From NCBI GenBank assembly GCA_964592405.1, contig CAZQBY010000006.1, forward strand, positions 7,166 through 12,906: a stretch of 5,741 nt of DNA, given 5' to 3'. The notes under the pieces are model-generated. The model ran no database searches and was not told the origin of the DNA. It worked only from the letters and a program-made list of their open reading frames with translations. Position numbers and translations under genes: made by a program. The stretch's first letter is position 1. Each line of letters opens with the position of its first letter. Source of the stretch: CAZQBY01 sp964592405 [NCBI: uncultured archaeon]. GTDB taxonomy: Archaea; Altiarchaeota; Altiarchaeia; JAFGQM01. Below, in pieces: positions 1-5,741 of the stretch.

Positions 1-55
1 ATATCATCTCGATTTGAACTCTTCCACAACGACCCGAGTTCAAACACGAACCTCG
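1..55. repeat. 55-bp direct repeat, copy 1
   Basis: These 55 bases recur without mismatch at 172-226, a period of 171 bp. The copy begins at the window edge, so the repeat may extend further left. Inside it is a perfect 9-bp inverted repeat, TTTGAACTC (13-21) and GAGTTCAAA (36-44), around a 14-nt loop. The identity stops at base 56, where copy 1 continues into a GC-rich hairpin and copy 2 does not. I see no start codon with a sensible reading frame and no tRNA fold in it. It could be part of a dispersed intergenic element, a protein-binding site or a structured RNA; the sequence alone does not decide. Confidence 0.9.
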
Positions 56-96
56 CCTTTGGCGAGGTTGTGCACAGGTTCGCCCTTGGCGAACCT
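49..96. repeat. Twin GC-rich hairpins flanking a palindrome
   Basis: Two perfect 9-bp stems with 3-nt loops lie almost back to back. The first is AACCTCGCC (49-57), loop TTT, GGCGAGGTT (61-69). The second is AGGTTCGCC (76-84), loop CTT, GGCGAACCT (88-96). The junction is the 8-bp palindrome TGTGCACA (69-76). The two hairpins share the core GCCYTTGGC, so one may derive from the other. CAC (45-47) can also pair with GTG (70-72) across a bulged G. No T-run follows either hairpin, which argues against a simple terminator. They may be a structured RNA or the core of a palindromic intergenic element. Confidence 0.85.
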
Positions 97-114
97 CGTG
101 TCTCGGCGGTCCCA

Positions 115-149
115 TCGAATTTCTTTACCCCGATTTTTATGAAATTCGA
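115..149. repeat. 9-bp inverted repeat, 17-nt spacer
   Basis: TCGAATTTC (115-123) and GAAATTCGA (141-149) are perfect reverse complements around an AT-rich 17-nt spacer. The spacing resembles the 9-bp arms with a 14-nt loop inside the two 55-bp repeats, and both kinds of unit are preceded by GTCCCAT (109/110 onward here, 168-174 before copy 2). This suggests related but diverged modules. The function is unknown. Confidence 0.75.
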
Positions 150-171
150 GTCCCGACATTTATAACGTCCC

Positions 172-226
172 ATATCATCTCGATTTGAACTCTTCCACAA
201 CGACCCGAGTTCAAACACGAACCTCG
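172..226. repeat. 55-bp direct repeat, copy 2
   Basis: This is a perfect copy of bases 1-55, including the internal inverted repeat (arms 184-192 and 207-215). It ends at the left arm of what in copy 1 is a full GC-rich hairpin, so here that hairpin lacks its right arm. It lies about 90 bp before the start of the large surface-protein gene, and 60 bp before its probable TATA box, so a role in control of that gene is possible but not shown. The 7-mer GTCCCAT overlaps its left edge and also precedes the inverted repeat at 115-149, hinting at a modular unit. Confidence 0.9.
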
Positions 227-315
227 TCAAATACCCAACTCAATAAACATTCATAGAAAATAGAAAACGAAGGACTGCTCCCTCCTATTTTTATCCCCTC
301 TTCAATAATTAGGAT
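227..315 (+). promoter_or_regulatory. Probable promoter of the surface-protein gene
   Basis: The leader is AT-rich and carries TATTTTTAT at 286-294, whose centre lies 26 nt before the ATG at 316. That is the distance expected between an archaeal TATA box and the transcription start, so the message is probably leaderless. In keeping with this, the only Shine-Dalgarno-like string, AGGA at 311-314, is one base from the ATG and too close to work. No clear purine-rich BRE precedes the box. The third gene has the same geometry (box centred about 25 nt before its GTG), which strengthens the call. Confidence 0.5.
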
Positions 316-3300
316 ATGGCCAATCTGATGGAGGCCCTAAGTGATTTTTGGAATATAATCAATGACAAGTCATGGCCTCTCTTGGATGCCCTGCACATCG
401 GGGATTTTTTTGACGAGCATGGCATCCCCCCAGTTCTCTTCCCAATTGGCATTGCAGTTATTATTATAATCCTGTTATTGACATTTACTCATGGTGGGCC
501 ACAGGATGTTTGCGGCGATGGCAAGTGTAGCCTTTCGGAGCTGGAGAGTGGCATGTGTCCAGAAGACTGTGAGATTCCCGAAGAGGGTGGACCTGCAGGC
601 AACCGGGTCATAGTCAAGCTGGACCGCACACCATCCTGCGAAATCATTGTAAAGCTTTACTCACAGAGCAATGAATTTCTAACCAGCCAGAGGGCAGTAG
701 GGGACCAATTTGTCTTTGATGGCATTGACCAAGAGTCTGTTTATGTTGAGATTCTTGGCCCTTCCTCCCAGAGCCAGCGTACTCCTGCCACATCAGTGCA
801 GGAGGGGGAAACCACGATATCTGTGACACTATCTCAGACAATATGCGAGACCCAGCAACCCCAGATCGGTGTCCTGAGGCTGACGGTAAAGGATTCATCT
901 ACCGGCACTTCCCTGAATGATGTAACTGTTTCCATTTCGGAAGTCGAAAACGGCTTTCCGGTCAACCGGGTAATCACAAATGCTATAGTTAATGGCTTTA
1001 GAGATTTCTCTCTCCCCTCCGGCAAGCCATATGTTATCTATGCCGAGAAGACCGGTTATGAGGGATATGATGGAAGTGGAGACCCTGTTATGGTCCCGGC
1101 AACTGCACCAGTTTCAAAGGTCATATCCCTGACCCCACAGGCCATAGAACCGGGCAGCCCGGATATTGGTGATCTTGAAGTTTGTGTTATGAATGGGACG
1201 GAGCCCGTACTAACAGGTAATATAGTGGTGGAGGGGGTATCCGATACCACCTTCCTGCTGGTCGGGGATCTGTCTGATGTCAGCCCTGTTGACGAGCCAT
1301 CTGCACAGGGCTGTTATGTCTTCAAGGACATACCGGCAGGAAAGCTTGTTACGGCAGCCATGCCGAATGCTCCGGAGGGTTGTATCCCGACAGCCTCGCC
1401 ATCATCAGTGGAAATAATTGCAGGAGGCAGGCAGATTATAGTTCTGAATCTCAACTGCCAGCCATCGGATGTTGCTTATCTGAGGATAAAGGTCATGAGC
1501 GAGGACAATAGGGTTTTAACACAAAATGCGACCATAACTCTCTGGACAGAGGACAGCAATATAATACCGGGCTCAGGTCTGGGCAGTTCCCTGGCCATGG
1601 GCAGCGGGGGCTATACGGAGGAGGTAACAGTACCATCCGACAAGTCCGTTTATGCATGGGTTCGTGGATTGCCCATAGGATATCTCGACTATCGCTCCGA
1701 CCCCATAGATCTTTCAAGCGGGGAACATAAGTCCTTAACCATTTACCTCAATTATACACAACCCACGGTCAGTTCCCAGGATTTTGTATTCAGTGGTATT
1801 GCGGCGCCATCATATGTACCAGCAGGCCAGCAGTTCCAGGCAACTGTTAATAAGATAACCTTTGGGCAGACTGTGCTCACGGGCAGCACGGCTACACTAA
1901 CTGCCACAATTGGGAATATGGAGTGTAGTGTGATGTATGACAGTGTCTGGAGAGCCGCATGCATCGCCCCCAATACTACCGGGAATTATGAGCTTGTTTT
2001 CTCTGTAAATTATGACGGTAAGACAGGCACCGAGTCGGTTCCTGTGGAGGTCCGGAAATATGCATCAGGTTTTGGCATGATAACCATAACGCCCCTCTTC
2101 TCGACACATGAGGACCCGCCCCTCAGACTTTACTATGATATACAGTTCAATGGGCGCCCGGTGGAGGATATAGCCGGTCAGAGATTAGAGGTTATCTATC
2201 GTGATTCTCCGAGAGCATATGCCGGTGAGGTAAGCAGCCTCACCCGCGAAAATGAATACTGGACTTTGGACGCCAATGTTCCGTTCAAGGGTGATTATAT
2301 GCTGAAAATGTATATTGAAGTCCTTGAGAACGGCACTTATTACAACACATCATATATTGCCACCTTTACTGCAAAATCGAATTCGGATGGTCTTTCAGCT
2401 GATGTTTACATATCAAAAAGAATCCTGAATGTCCTTGAAAGCTTTGATGTGGAGGTAACCCTATCATTTGAAGGAACCCCAATAAAGGAATTCAGGCTCC
2501 TTGAGCTCCGTGCCGGCGATGTCATCCATAGTATGCCTTGGGTGCGCGCAAAACACCTCTATGCACTGCAGGTGGCTGCACCTCAACATGAAACCTGCAT
2601 GTTTGACATGGACTTACTGATAAAGGGGGAGCCCATAACCAAAAAGGAAAGGGCATATGTCATAGACACCTCAAAAACAAAATCTGCTCTCTGTCCACTG
2701 GAACGGCAGGCATCCTGTGATAGTATAGAAGATGTCAGGAGCTGTATTCACAAACAGGAAACAGGAGAGGCATATTTCCAAGAGCAACAGCTCTTGGCCT
2801 GCATTACAGCCGCATGTGGCTATGCCCTGCCACCCACTTGTCCTTCCACAAACAAGGGCGACCTTTTAGTAGACTGTCTGTTGGATGAAGAAGATATTAC
2901 TCTTGCCGAGGAGTTTCTAAATGTGGTAAAATCGCAGAGGGACAGGAATCTTTTTGTCCCCTGTATGGACATGGACAATGACGGAGATGTGGACACTGAT
3001 GACCTTACATGCATGAGGAATGTTGTCTCCACAAAATGGTATGGCGACAGGGGAGAGGAGGGCTCCCTGGGTGGAATATGTCCCGGACTAATGCATGGCG
3101 GATTCTGCTTTGATATAGATACGGATGCCGCCCTCCCCGGAGACCTCAAAATGGATGGGCGTATCAACAGGGATGATGAAGTCATAATGAACAAGATAAT
3201 ATCTGCAGCTGATGCCGGGGTGACTCCCCATGCTGACATTCTCTCAGTTGCGGATTTCAATGCGGATGGAGTACTGGACCAGACAGATCTGGACTGTCTG

Positions 3301-4068
3301 AAGAATTTCTATGCCATTAATTTCAATACCGGAGAGGTCGCAAAGACAACCAGCCAGATACCCCTGGAATGTTTTGGGATATTCAACCTCCAGTGCACGG
3401 GCACAAAAGGTGATATGAATGCGGATGGGGAGATTACAGATGTGGATTATATCATAGTTCAGTTCATAGCAAATGGCCAGCTTGCCGGATGCCCCGAGGA
3501 AATCAGGATTTGTGCAGACATCAATTCCGATGGTATAGTGAACGAGGACGATATCCTCTGCATACAATCATTCCTTACCGGTGACAGACAGGACTGGCTT
3601 ATCTGCCTGGACTGCGAGAAGAACATGCCCCCTGCTGCTTACGGTCAGGAGATATGCGGAGATGGATTTGACAACGATTGCGATGGGATAAAAGACCCAC
3701 AAGATATCTGCCAGTGTAATTCTCATACTCCGTGCGATATGAAAAAGGACGCCGATGGTGGTGCAAGACCGGGTATAGATGATGGGAATTACAGGGTTTG
3801 CCGTGATCTCAGCTGGGATCAGATGGGTTACAGGTGGGTGAGCAGGGGGGAAATATCCTGCACCAGCAGCCGGCAGTGTGAGACCATAGCCTGCGAGGGA
3901 GATGAGCGCATATGCAGCTCGGTTGATGGAAGCAAAGGAAAGTGGTATAGGAGGGATGAGCTTCCGAGGGAGAGATGCGGCGACGGCTGGGACAATGACT
4001 GCGTGGGCGGGGATAAACAGTGCAGCACTGATGATGAGGAGGATAGCGGCTGCCCGCTTGGCTGGTAG
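316..4068 (+). CDS. Large membrane-anchored surface protein with dockerin-like and MopE-like repeats
   Basis: A 1250-residue protein, probably anchored by one N-terminal helix with the rest outside the cell. Residues 1-37 are acidic and contain LHIGDFFDEHGIPP; residues 38-58 are the membrane helix. Next comes a Cys4 motif (C66, C71, C81, C85; CGDGKC...CPEDC). Residues ~96-790 look like about seven beta-sandwich domains; 186-275 resembles carboxypeptidase-regulatory-like folds (TG.SL..V.V ... LPSGKPY ... KTGY). Six sequons (N293, N404, N479, N553, N672, N677) could be glycosylated. From 793 on, 33 cysteines occur, with six dockerin-type calcium loops in 849-1079 and MopE-like motifs at 1114 and 1221. 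No C-terminal helix or sorting signal is seen. The ATG at 316 is chosen from the TATA spacing; ATG 328 is an alternative. The next gene abuts its stop. The exact function (adhesin, scaffold or matrix protein) is not decidable here. Confidence 0.92.
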   Translation: MANLMEALSDFWNIINDKSWPLLDALHIGDFFDEHGIPPVLFPIGIAVIIIILLLTFTHGGPQDVCGDGKCSLSELESGMCPEDCEIPEEGGPAGNRVIVKLDRTPSCEIIVKLYSQSNEFLTSQRAVGDQFVFDGIDQESVYVEILGPSSQSQRTPATSVQEGETTISVTLSQTICETQQPQIGVLRLTVKDSSTGTSLNDVTVSISEVENGFPVNRVITNAIVNGFRDFSLPSGKPYVIYAEKTGYEGYDGSGDPVMVPATAPVSKVISLTPQAIEPGSPDIGDLEVCVMNGTEPVLTGNIVVEGVSDTTFLLVGDLSDVSPVDEPSAQGCYVFKDIPAGKLVTAAMPNAPEGCIPTASPSSVEIIAGGRQIIVLNLNCQPSDVAYLRIKVMSEDNRVLTQNATITLWTEDSNIIPGSGLGSSLAMGSGGYTEEVTVPSDKSVYAWVRGLPIGYLDYRSDPIDLSSGEHKSLTIYLNYTQPTVSSQDFVFSGIAAPSYVPAGQQFQATVNKITFGQTVLTGSTATLTATIGNMECSVMYDSVWRAACIAPNTTGNYELVFSVNYDGKTGTESVPVEVRKYASGFGMITITPLFSTHEDPPLRLYYDIQFNGRPVEDIAGQRLEVIYRDSPRAYAGEVSSLTRENEYWTLDANVPFKGDYMLKMYIEVLENGTYYNTSYIATFTAKSNSDGLSADVYISKRILNVLESFDVEVTLSFEGTPIKEFRLLELRAGDVIHSMPWVRAKHLYALQVAAPQHETCMFDMDLLIKGEPITKKERAYVIDTSKTKSALCPLERQASCDSIEDVRSCIHKQETGEAYFQEQQLLACITAACGYALPPTCPSTNKGDLLVDCLLDEEDITLAEEFLNVVKSQRDRNLFVPCMDMDNDGDVDTDDLTCMRNVVSTKWYGDRGEEGSLGGICPGLMHGGFCFDIDTDAALPGDLKMDGRINRDDEVIMNKIISAADAGVTPHADILSVADFNADGVLDQTDLDCLKNFYAINFNTGEVAKTTSQIPLECFGIFNLQCTGTKGDMNADGEITDVDYIIVQFIANGQLAGCPEEIRICADINSDGIVNEDDILCIQSFLTGDRQDWLICLDCEKNMPPAAYGQEICGDGFDNDCDGIKDPQDICQCNSHTPCDMKKDADGGARPGIDDGNYRVCRDLSWDQMGYRWVSRGEISCTSSRQCETIACEGDERICSSVDGSKGKWYRRDELPRERCGDGWDNDCVGGDKQCSTDDEEDSGCPLGW
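427..489 (+). other. Membrane anchor segment of the surface protein
   Basis: Residues 38-58, starting PPVLFPIGIAVIIIILLL, form a strongly hydrophobic stretch with no charged residue. It is uncleaved-anchor-like: there is no small-residue cleavage site straight after it, and the Cys4 motif begins 8 residues later. The preceding 37 residues carry seven acidic residues against one lysine, so the usual positive-inside pattern is missing. The segment has no class III (pilin-like) signal with basic residues before a G cleavage point. Confidence 0.8.
2860..3552 (+). other. Six dockerin-type calcium loops in three pairs
   Basis: Each loop follows DxNxDGx(I/V/L)xxxD, with a helix after it. Pair 1 is residues 849-860 (degenerate: L at position 3, C at position 6) and 885-896 (intact). 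Pair 2 is 943-954 (K at position 3) and 980-991 (intact). Pair 3 is 1033-1044 and 1068-1079 (both intact). Spacing within pairs is 35-37 residues and between pairs 53-58, so the unit is a duplicated-loop dockerin-like module repeated three times. Known dockerins bind cohesins, but in archaea many such modules have no evident cohesin partner and may only stabilise the fold with calcium. Linkers are cysteine-rich. Confidence 0.85.
3655..4014 (+). other. MopE-like CGDGxDNDC motif pair with cysteine-rich linker
   Basis: CGDGFDNDCDG begins at residue 1114 and CGDGWDNDCVGGD at residue 1221. These match the putative metal-binding motif found in MopE-like surface proteins (CGDGxDNDCDG). The second copy has V in place of the usual D after the second cysteine. 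The ~100 residues between carry CQC (1132-1134) and further spaced cysteines, compatible with disulfide-stabilised small domains. The protein ends in an acidic tail with a lone Cys (1246). Metal binding is inferred from the motif only. Confidence 0.75.
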
Positions 4069-4083
4069 GTGGCAGTAAAAGTG
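4069..4083 (+). promoter_or_regulatory. Start region with two GTG candidates and GGTGG
   Basis: The stop TAG (4066-4068) is followed at once by GTG (4069). GGTGG (4069-4073) matches part of the archaeal anti-Shine-Dalgarno complement GGAGGTGAT and lies 7 nt before an in-frame GTG at 4081. It is therefore well placed for the second GTG. The purine run GAGGAGGA (4036-4043) is about 25 nt from the first GTG, too far to serve it. Translation probably depends on ribosomes finishing the upstream gene. Confidence 0.5.
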
Positions 4084-5628
4084 CTTTCAAGACTCTGGAA
4101 CGCATTCGATCGGATAGAGAAGAGCCCACTTCCCCTCATATACTGGATGGCAATCCTTCCTGCAATTATCATAGTCAGAACCTTTCTGGAGGGATTGCTG
4201 GAGGCAAAGCATACAATAATTCTGCCGCAATATTTCTTCCTTGAATTTCCGATCTCCTATTTTGTACTCTTCCTGACACTGCTGATAATCCTGAGGCTGA
4301 TAACCCGGGAGAGGTCAGCGGCAATATCCAAAATCCTCGTCGTTCTCTTCTCGCTCCTGCTGATAGTCCCGATAATAGATTATGTAGTCTCTTCTGGTGC
4401 GGGCTACCACCTTAGGTATCTGCGGGGGGATGCTTTTTACCTTCTGGAAAACATGGCTACCAACCTCTCACAGGGGGCGTCGCCTGGCCAAAGAATCGAG
4501 ATAATCACATTTGGGTTTCTCCTGCTGGCATACATATTCAAAAAAACAAGAAGTTATCTGAAAACCTTGATCGGGGGAATCATATCATACGTGGCGTTTG
4601 TTGTATGGGGCGGCCTTCCATCAGTCTTCTATATGTTGTCCAGTCTGCTATTCGGCAACCCTCTCGGGCCATCTGTCTACGGGCCGGGGGGAATCTTCAA
4701 GGCCAGAGTCCTTGACACCTACATGACTACAGAGGTCATCACACTGCTCGCACTCCTACTGATGTGCGCAGAGCTTGTCATAATCCTGGCCATCTCAGAC
4801 AGAAGGAGGTTTGATTTTGTCAGGCGCCTTCTCAGGCCTTTAAGACTAGCCCACTACATCTTTCTCGGCTCATTCGGCCTCTTGCTTGGTTTCCACACTG
4901 TGGGGGGGCTGGAGTTCACACTGCACAACTATCTCTTTGCTCTTGGCTTTTTGGCTTCCGTCTTACTGATGTACCAGTCCGCCTGCATAGTCAATGACAT
5001 ATTTGACATGGACCTCTACTCACGCACCAAAATGCGCAAGTCGGAAAACCATTCAAGGGATCTGAAGCTCCTGGCTTTCCTAATGGCTGCCATTTCGCTA
5101 CTCCTGACCCAACCTCTTGGATATCCGGTGTTTGTTTTCCTTGCCACTTTTGCATCCCTTGCCTACATGTACTCGGCACCTCCGCTTCGGCTCAAGAGGT
5201 ATCCCCTGATTGCCTCGCTGATACTGGCTTCTTCAGCCCTTATGATTGTGATGGGAGGATTTGCGGTCTTCGCCCGGGGGGCGACAGTGGAGGCCTTCCC
5301 TGCTGATATAGCAGTCGTGATATTGATTGTCTATACGCTGGGCACCAATTACAAGGATCTCAAGGATGTTGAGCTGGACCGAAAGAACGGCATATACACA
5401 ATCCCCGTTCTCTTGGGTGAGGCAAGGGGAAAGGCTGTGATATCCGCTCTTGTGGTGATGTCCTTTATACTCGTTCCTGCGATACTAGCCATGCCAAATC
5501 TGCTACTGCCGTCAGCACTGGCAGCCGCGGTATCCCCCCTGCTGATATTTGGAAATTACAAGGAACACTACTTCCGGCTTATGCATCTTGCCTATTTAAT
5601 TATTGCCGGCTATATGATTATATTCTGA
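4069..5628 (+). CDS. UbiA-family prenyltransferase with N-terminal multi-helix membrane extension
   Basis: A 519-residue integral membrane protein. Residues ~253-519 are a UbiA prenyltransferase domain with about nine hydrophobic segments. Motif 1 is NDIFDMD (309-315), the YSAPPLRLKR signature spans 369-378, and motif 2 is KDLKDVELDRKNG (429-441). UbiA enzymes move a polyprenyl group from its diphosphate to an acceptor, using Mg2+ held by the two Asp-rich motifs. Quinone, heme, archaeal ether lipid and polyprenyl-sugar pathways all use them; the acceptor cannot be told here. Residues 1-250 add about six hydrophobic segments (22-40, 56-78, 87-107, 143-157, one or two in 164-195, 221-243) that I do not recognise; a usual UbiA is near 280-300 residues. 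The GTG at 4069 directly follows the upstream TAG. GTG at 4081 (residue 5), with GGTGG 7 nt before it, is an equally likely start. Co-transcription with the upstream gene is likely. Confidence 0.88.
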   Translation: MAVKVLSRLWNAFDRIEKSPLPLIYWMAILPAIIIVRTFLEGLLEAKHTIILPQYFFLEFPISYFVLFLTLLIILRLITRERSAAISKILVVLFSLLLIVPIIDYVVSSGAGYHLRYLRGDAFYLLENMATNLSQGASPGQRIEIITFGFLLLAYIFKKTRSYLKTLIGGIISYVAFVVWGGLPSVFYMLSSLLFGNPLGPSVYGPGGIFKARVLDTYMTTEVITLLALLLMCAELVIILAISDRRRFDFVRRLLRPLRLAHYIFLGSFGLLLGFHTVGGLEFTLHNYLFALGFLASVLLMYQSACIVNDIFDMDLYSRTKMRKSENHSRDLKLLAFLMAAISLLLTQPLGYPVFVFLATFASLAYMYSAPPLRLKRYPLIASLILASSALMIVMGGFAVFARGATVEAFPADIAVVILIVYTLGTNYKDLKDVELDRKNGIYTIPVLLGEARGKAVISALVVMSFILVPAILAMPNLLLPSALAAAVSPLLIFGNYKEHYFRLMHLAYLIIAGYMIIF

Positions 5629-5653
5629 TATTTTTATCAATTGCTGATTTTTT
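5626..5653 (+). terminator. Possible T-rich terminator after the UbiA gene
   Basis: The stop codon is part of a small perfect inverted repeat, TGATA (5626-5630) and TATCA (5635-5639), with a TTTT loop. Two T-runs follow or overlap: T5631-5635 and T5648-5653. Archaeal termination often needs only T-runs, so this is plausible, but the second run also belongs to the TATA-like box of the next gene. The stem is short and AT-rich, so the evidence is modest. Confidence 0.35.
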
Positions 5654-5659
5654 AAAACA
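5646..5659 (+). promoter_or_regulatory. Probable TATA box of the third gene
   Basis: GATTTTTTAAAACA is centred about 25 nt before the GTG at 5678. No Shine-Dalgarno sequence lies between them, so a leaderless message is likely. The distance equals that seen for the paralogous first gene, which suggests both are expressed from their own leaderless promoters. Confidence 0.45.
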
Positions 5660-5677
5660 TTGCCATAATGTAATGAT

Positions 5678-5741
5678 GTGATATTCGACGATTTTTTATG
5701 GGATATTCTGGAAAGACTGCACCTAGCCGATTTCTTTGATG
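5678..5741 (+). CDS. N-terminus of a second surface-protein paralogue (partial)
   Basis: An open frame starts at GTG 5678, just after an in-frame TAA (5666-5668), and runs off the window edge with 21 full codons: (M)IFDDFLWDILERLHLADFFD. It matches residues 19-33 of the large surface protein, SWPLLDALHIGDFFD, at 8 of 15 positions (W, L, LH, DFFD), with several conservative changes. The match sits at the same distance from the start region, just before the expected membrane helix. I infer a paralogue with the same N-terminal anchor module. The ATGs at 5673 and 5676 hit a stop at once and do not compete. The rest of the protein lies outside the window, so domain content is unknown. Confidence 0.72.
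   Translation, partial: MIFDDFLWDILERLHLADFFD

Noticed and set aside
49-96. Intrinsic terminator of an upstream gene
   Set aside because: Neither hairpin is followed by a T-run, and no coding frame enters from the left edge that it could serve.
1-226. tRNA-like strings (TTCAAA, TTCGAGTCCCGA) in the repeat region
   Set aside because: The T-loop-like strings lack a matching 5-bp stem, no acceptor stem or anticodon arm can be drawn on either strand, and the bases pair better as simple inverted repeats.
1-226. CRISPR array
   Set aside because: Only two copies are seen, the repeat is 55 bp, the interval is 116 bp and it is full of inverted repeats; no regular spacers exist.
2820-3260. Long open frame on the minus strand (146 codons)
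   Set aside because: It lies opposite the dockerin-like region, whose plus-strand motifs are strong; the minus-strand product is low-complexity and Ser/Pro-rich with no recognisable domain.
4021-4068. C-terminal sorting or prenylation signal on the surface protein (PGF-CTERM-like or CaaX-like)
   Set aside because: The tail ends GCPLGW with Cys five from the end, so it is not CaaX; no hydrophobic helix and basic tail is present as archaeosortase substrates need.
3244-4172. Other minus-strand open frames opposite the C-terminal part of the surface protein
   Set aside because: They are overlapping frames opposite a clear gene, one crosses the junction of two plus-strand genes, and none shows a start signal or a known motif.
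5698-5736. Short frame from ATG 5698
   Set aside because: It stops after 13 codons, while the overlapping frame from GTG 5678 stays open and matches the first protein's N-terminus.

Overview
The window looks archaeal. Arginine is mostly AGG/AGA and isoleucine often ATA, Shine-Dalgarno sites are weak or absent, and AT-rich TATA-like boxes sit about 26 nt before two of the starts. The first protein pairs a CGDGxC cysteine motif with dockerin-like and MopE-like repeats, a mix I associate with large surface proteins of uncultivated archaea, possibly DPANN or a similar lineage. The lineage is inference; no ribosomal or marker gene is present.

Layout. Positions 1-315 hold no convincing gene. They contain a 55-bp perfect direct repeat (1-55 and 172-226), each copy with a 9-bp inverted repeat, two adjacent 9-bp GC-rich hairpins (49-96), a further 9-bp inverted repeat (115-149) and a probable promoter (286-294). 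From 316 to 4068 runs a 1250-residue secreted, N-terminally anchored protein. It has an acidic N-terminal segment, one membrane helix, a Cys4 motif, a long chain of beta-sandwich-like domains, six dockerin-type calcium loops in three pairs, and two MopE-like CGDGxDNDC motifs. Directly abutting it (TAGGTG) is a 519-residue polytopic membrane protein: its C-terminal half is a UbiA-family prenyltransferase and its N-terminal ~250 residues are an unrecognised multi-helix membrane domain. After a short AT-rich gap a third gene starts at GTG 5678 and runs off the window.

The third gene matters most for interpretation. Its 21 visible residues resemble the N-terminus of the first protein (W..L..LH..DFFD), so the window probably captures the start of a second member of the same anchored surface-protein family. 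The locus would then read surface protein - UbiA fusion - surface protein. The tight junction between the first two genes suggests co-expression. A link between isoprenoid transfer and the anchoring, glycosylation or assembly of these proteins is an attractive but unproven hypothesis.
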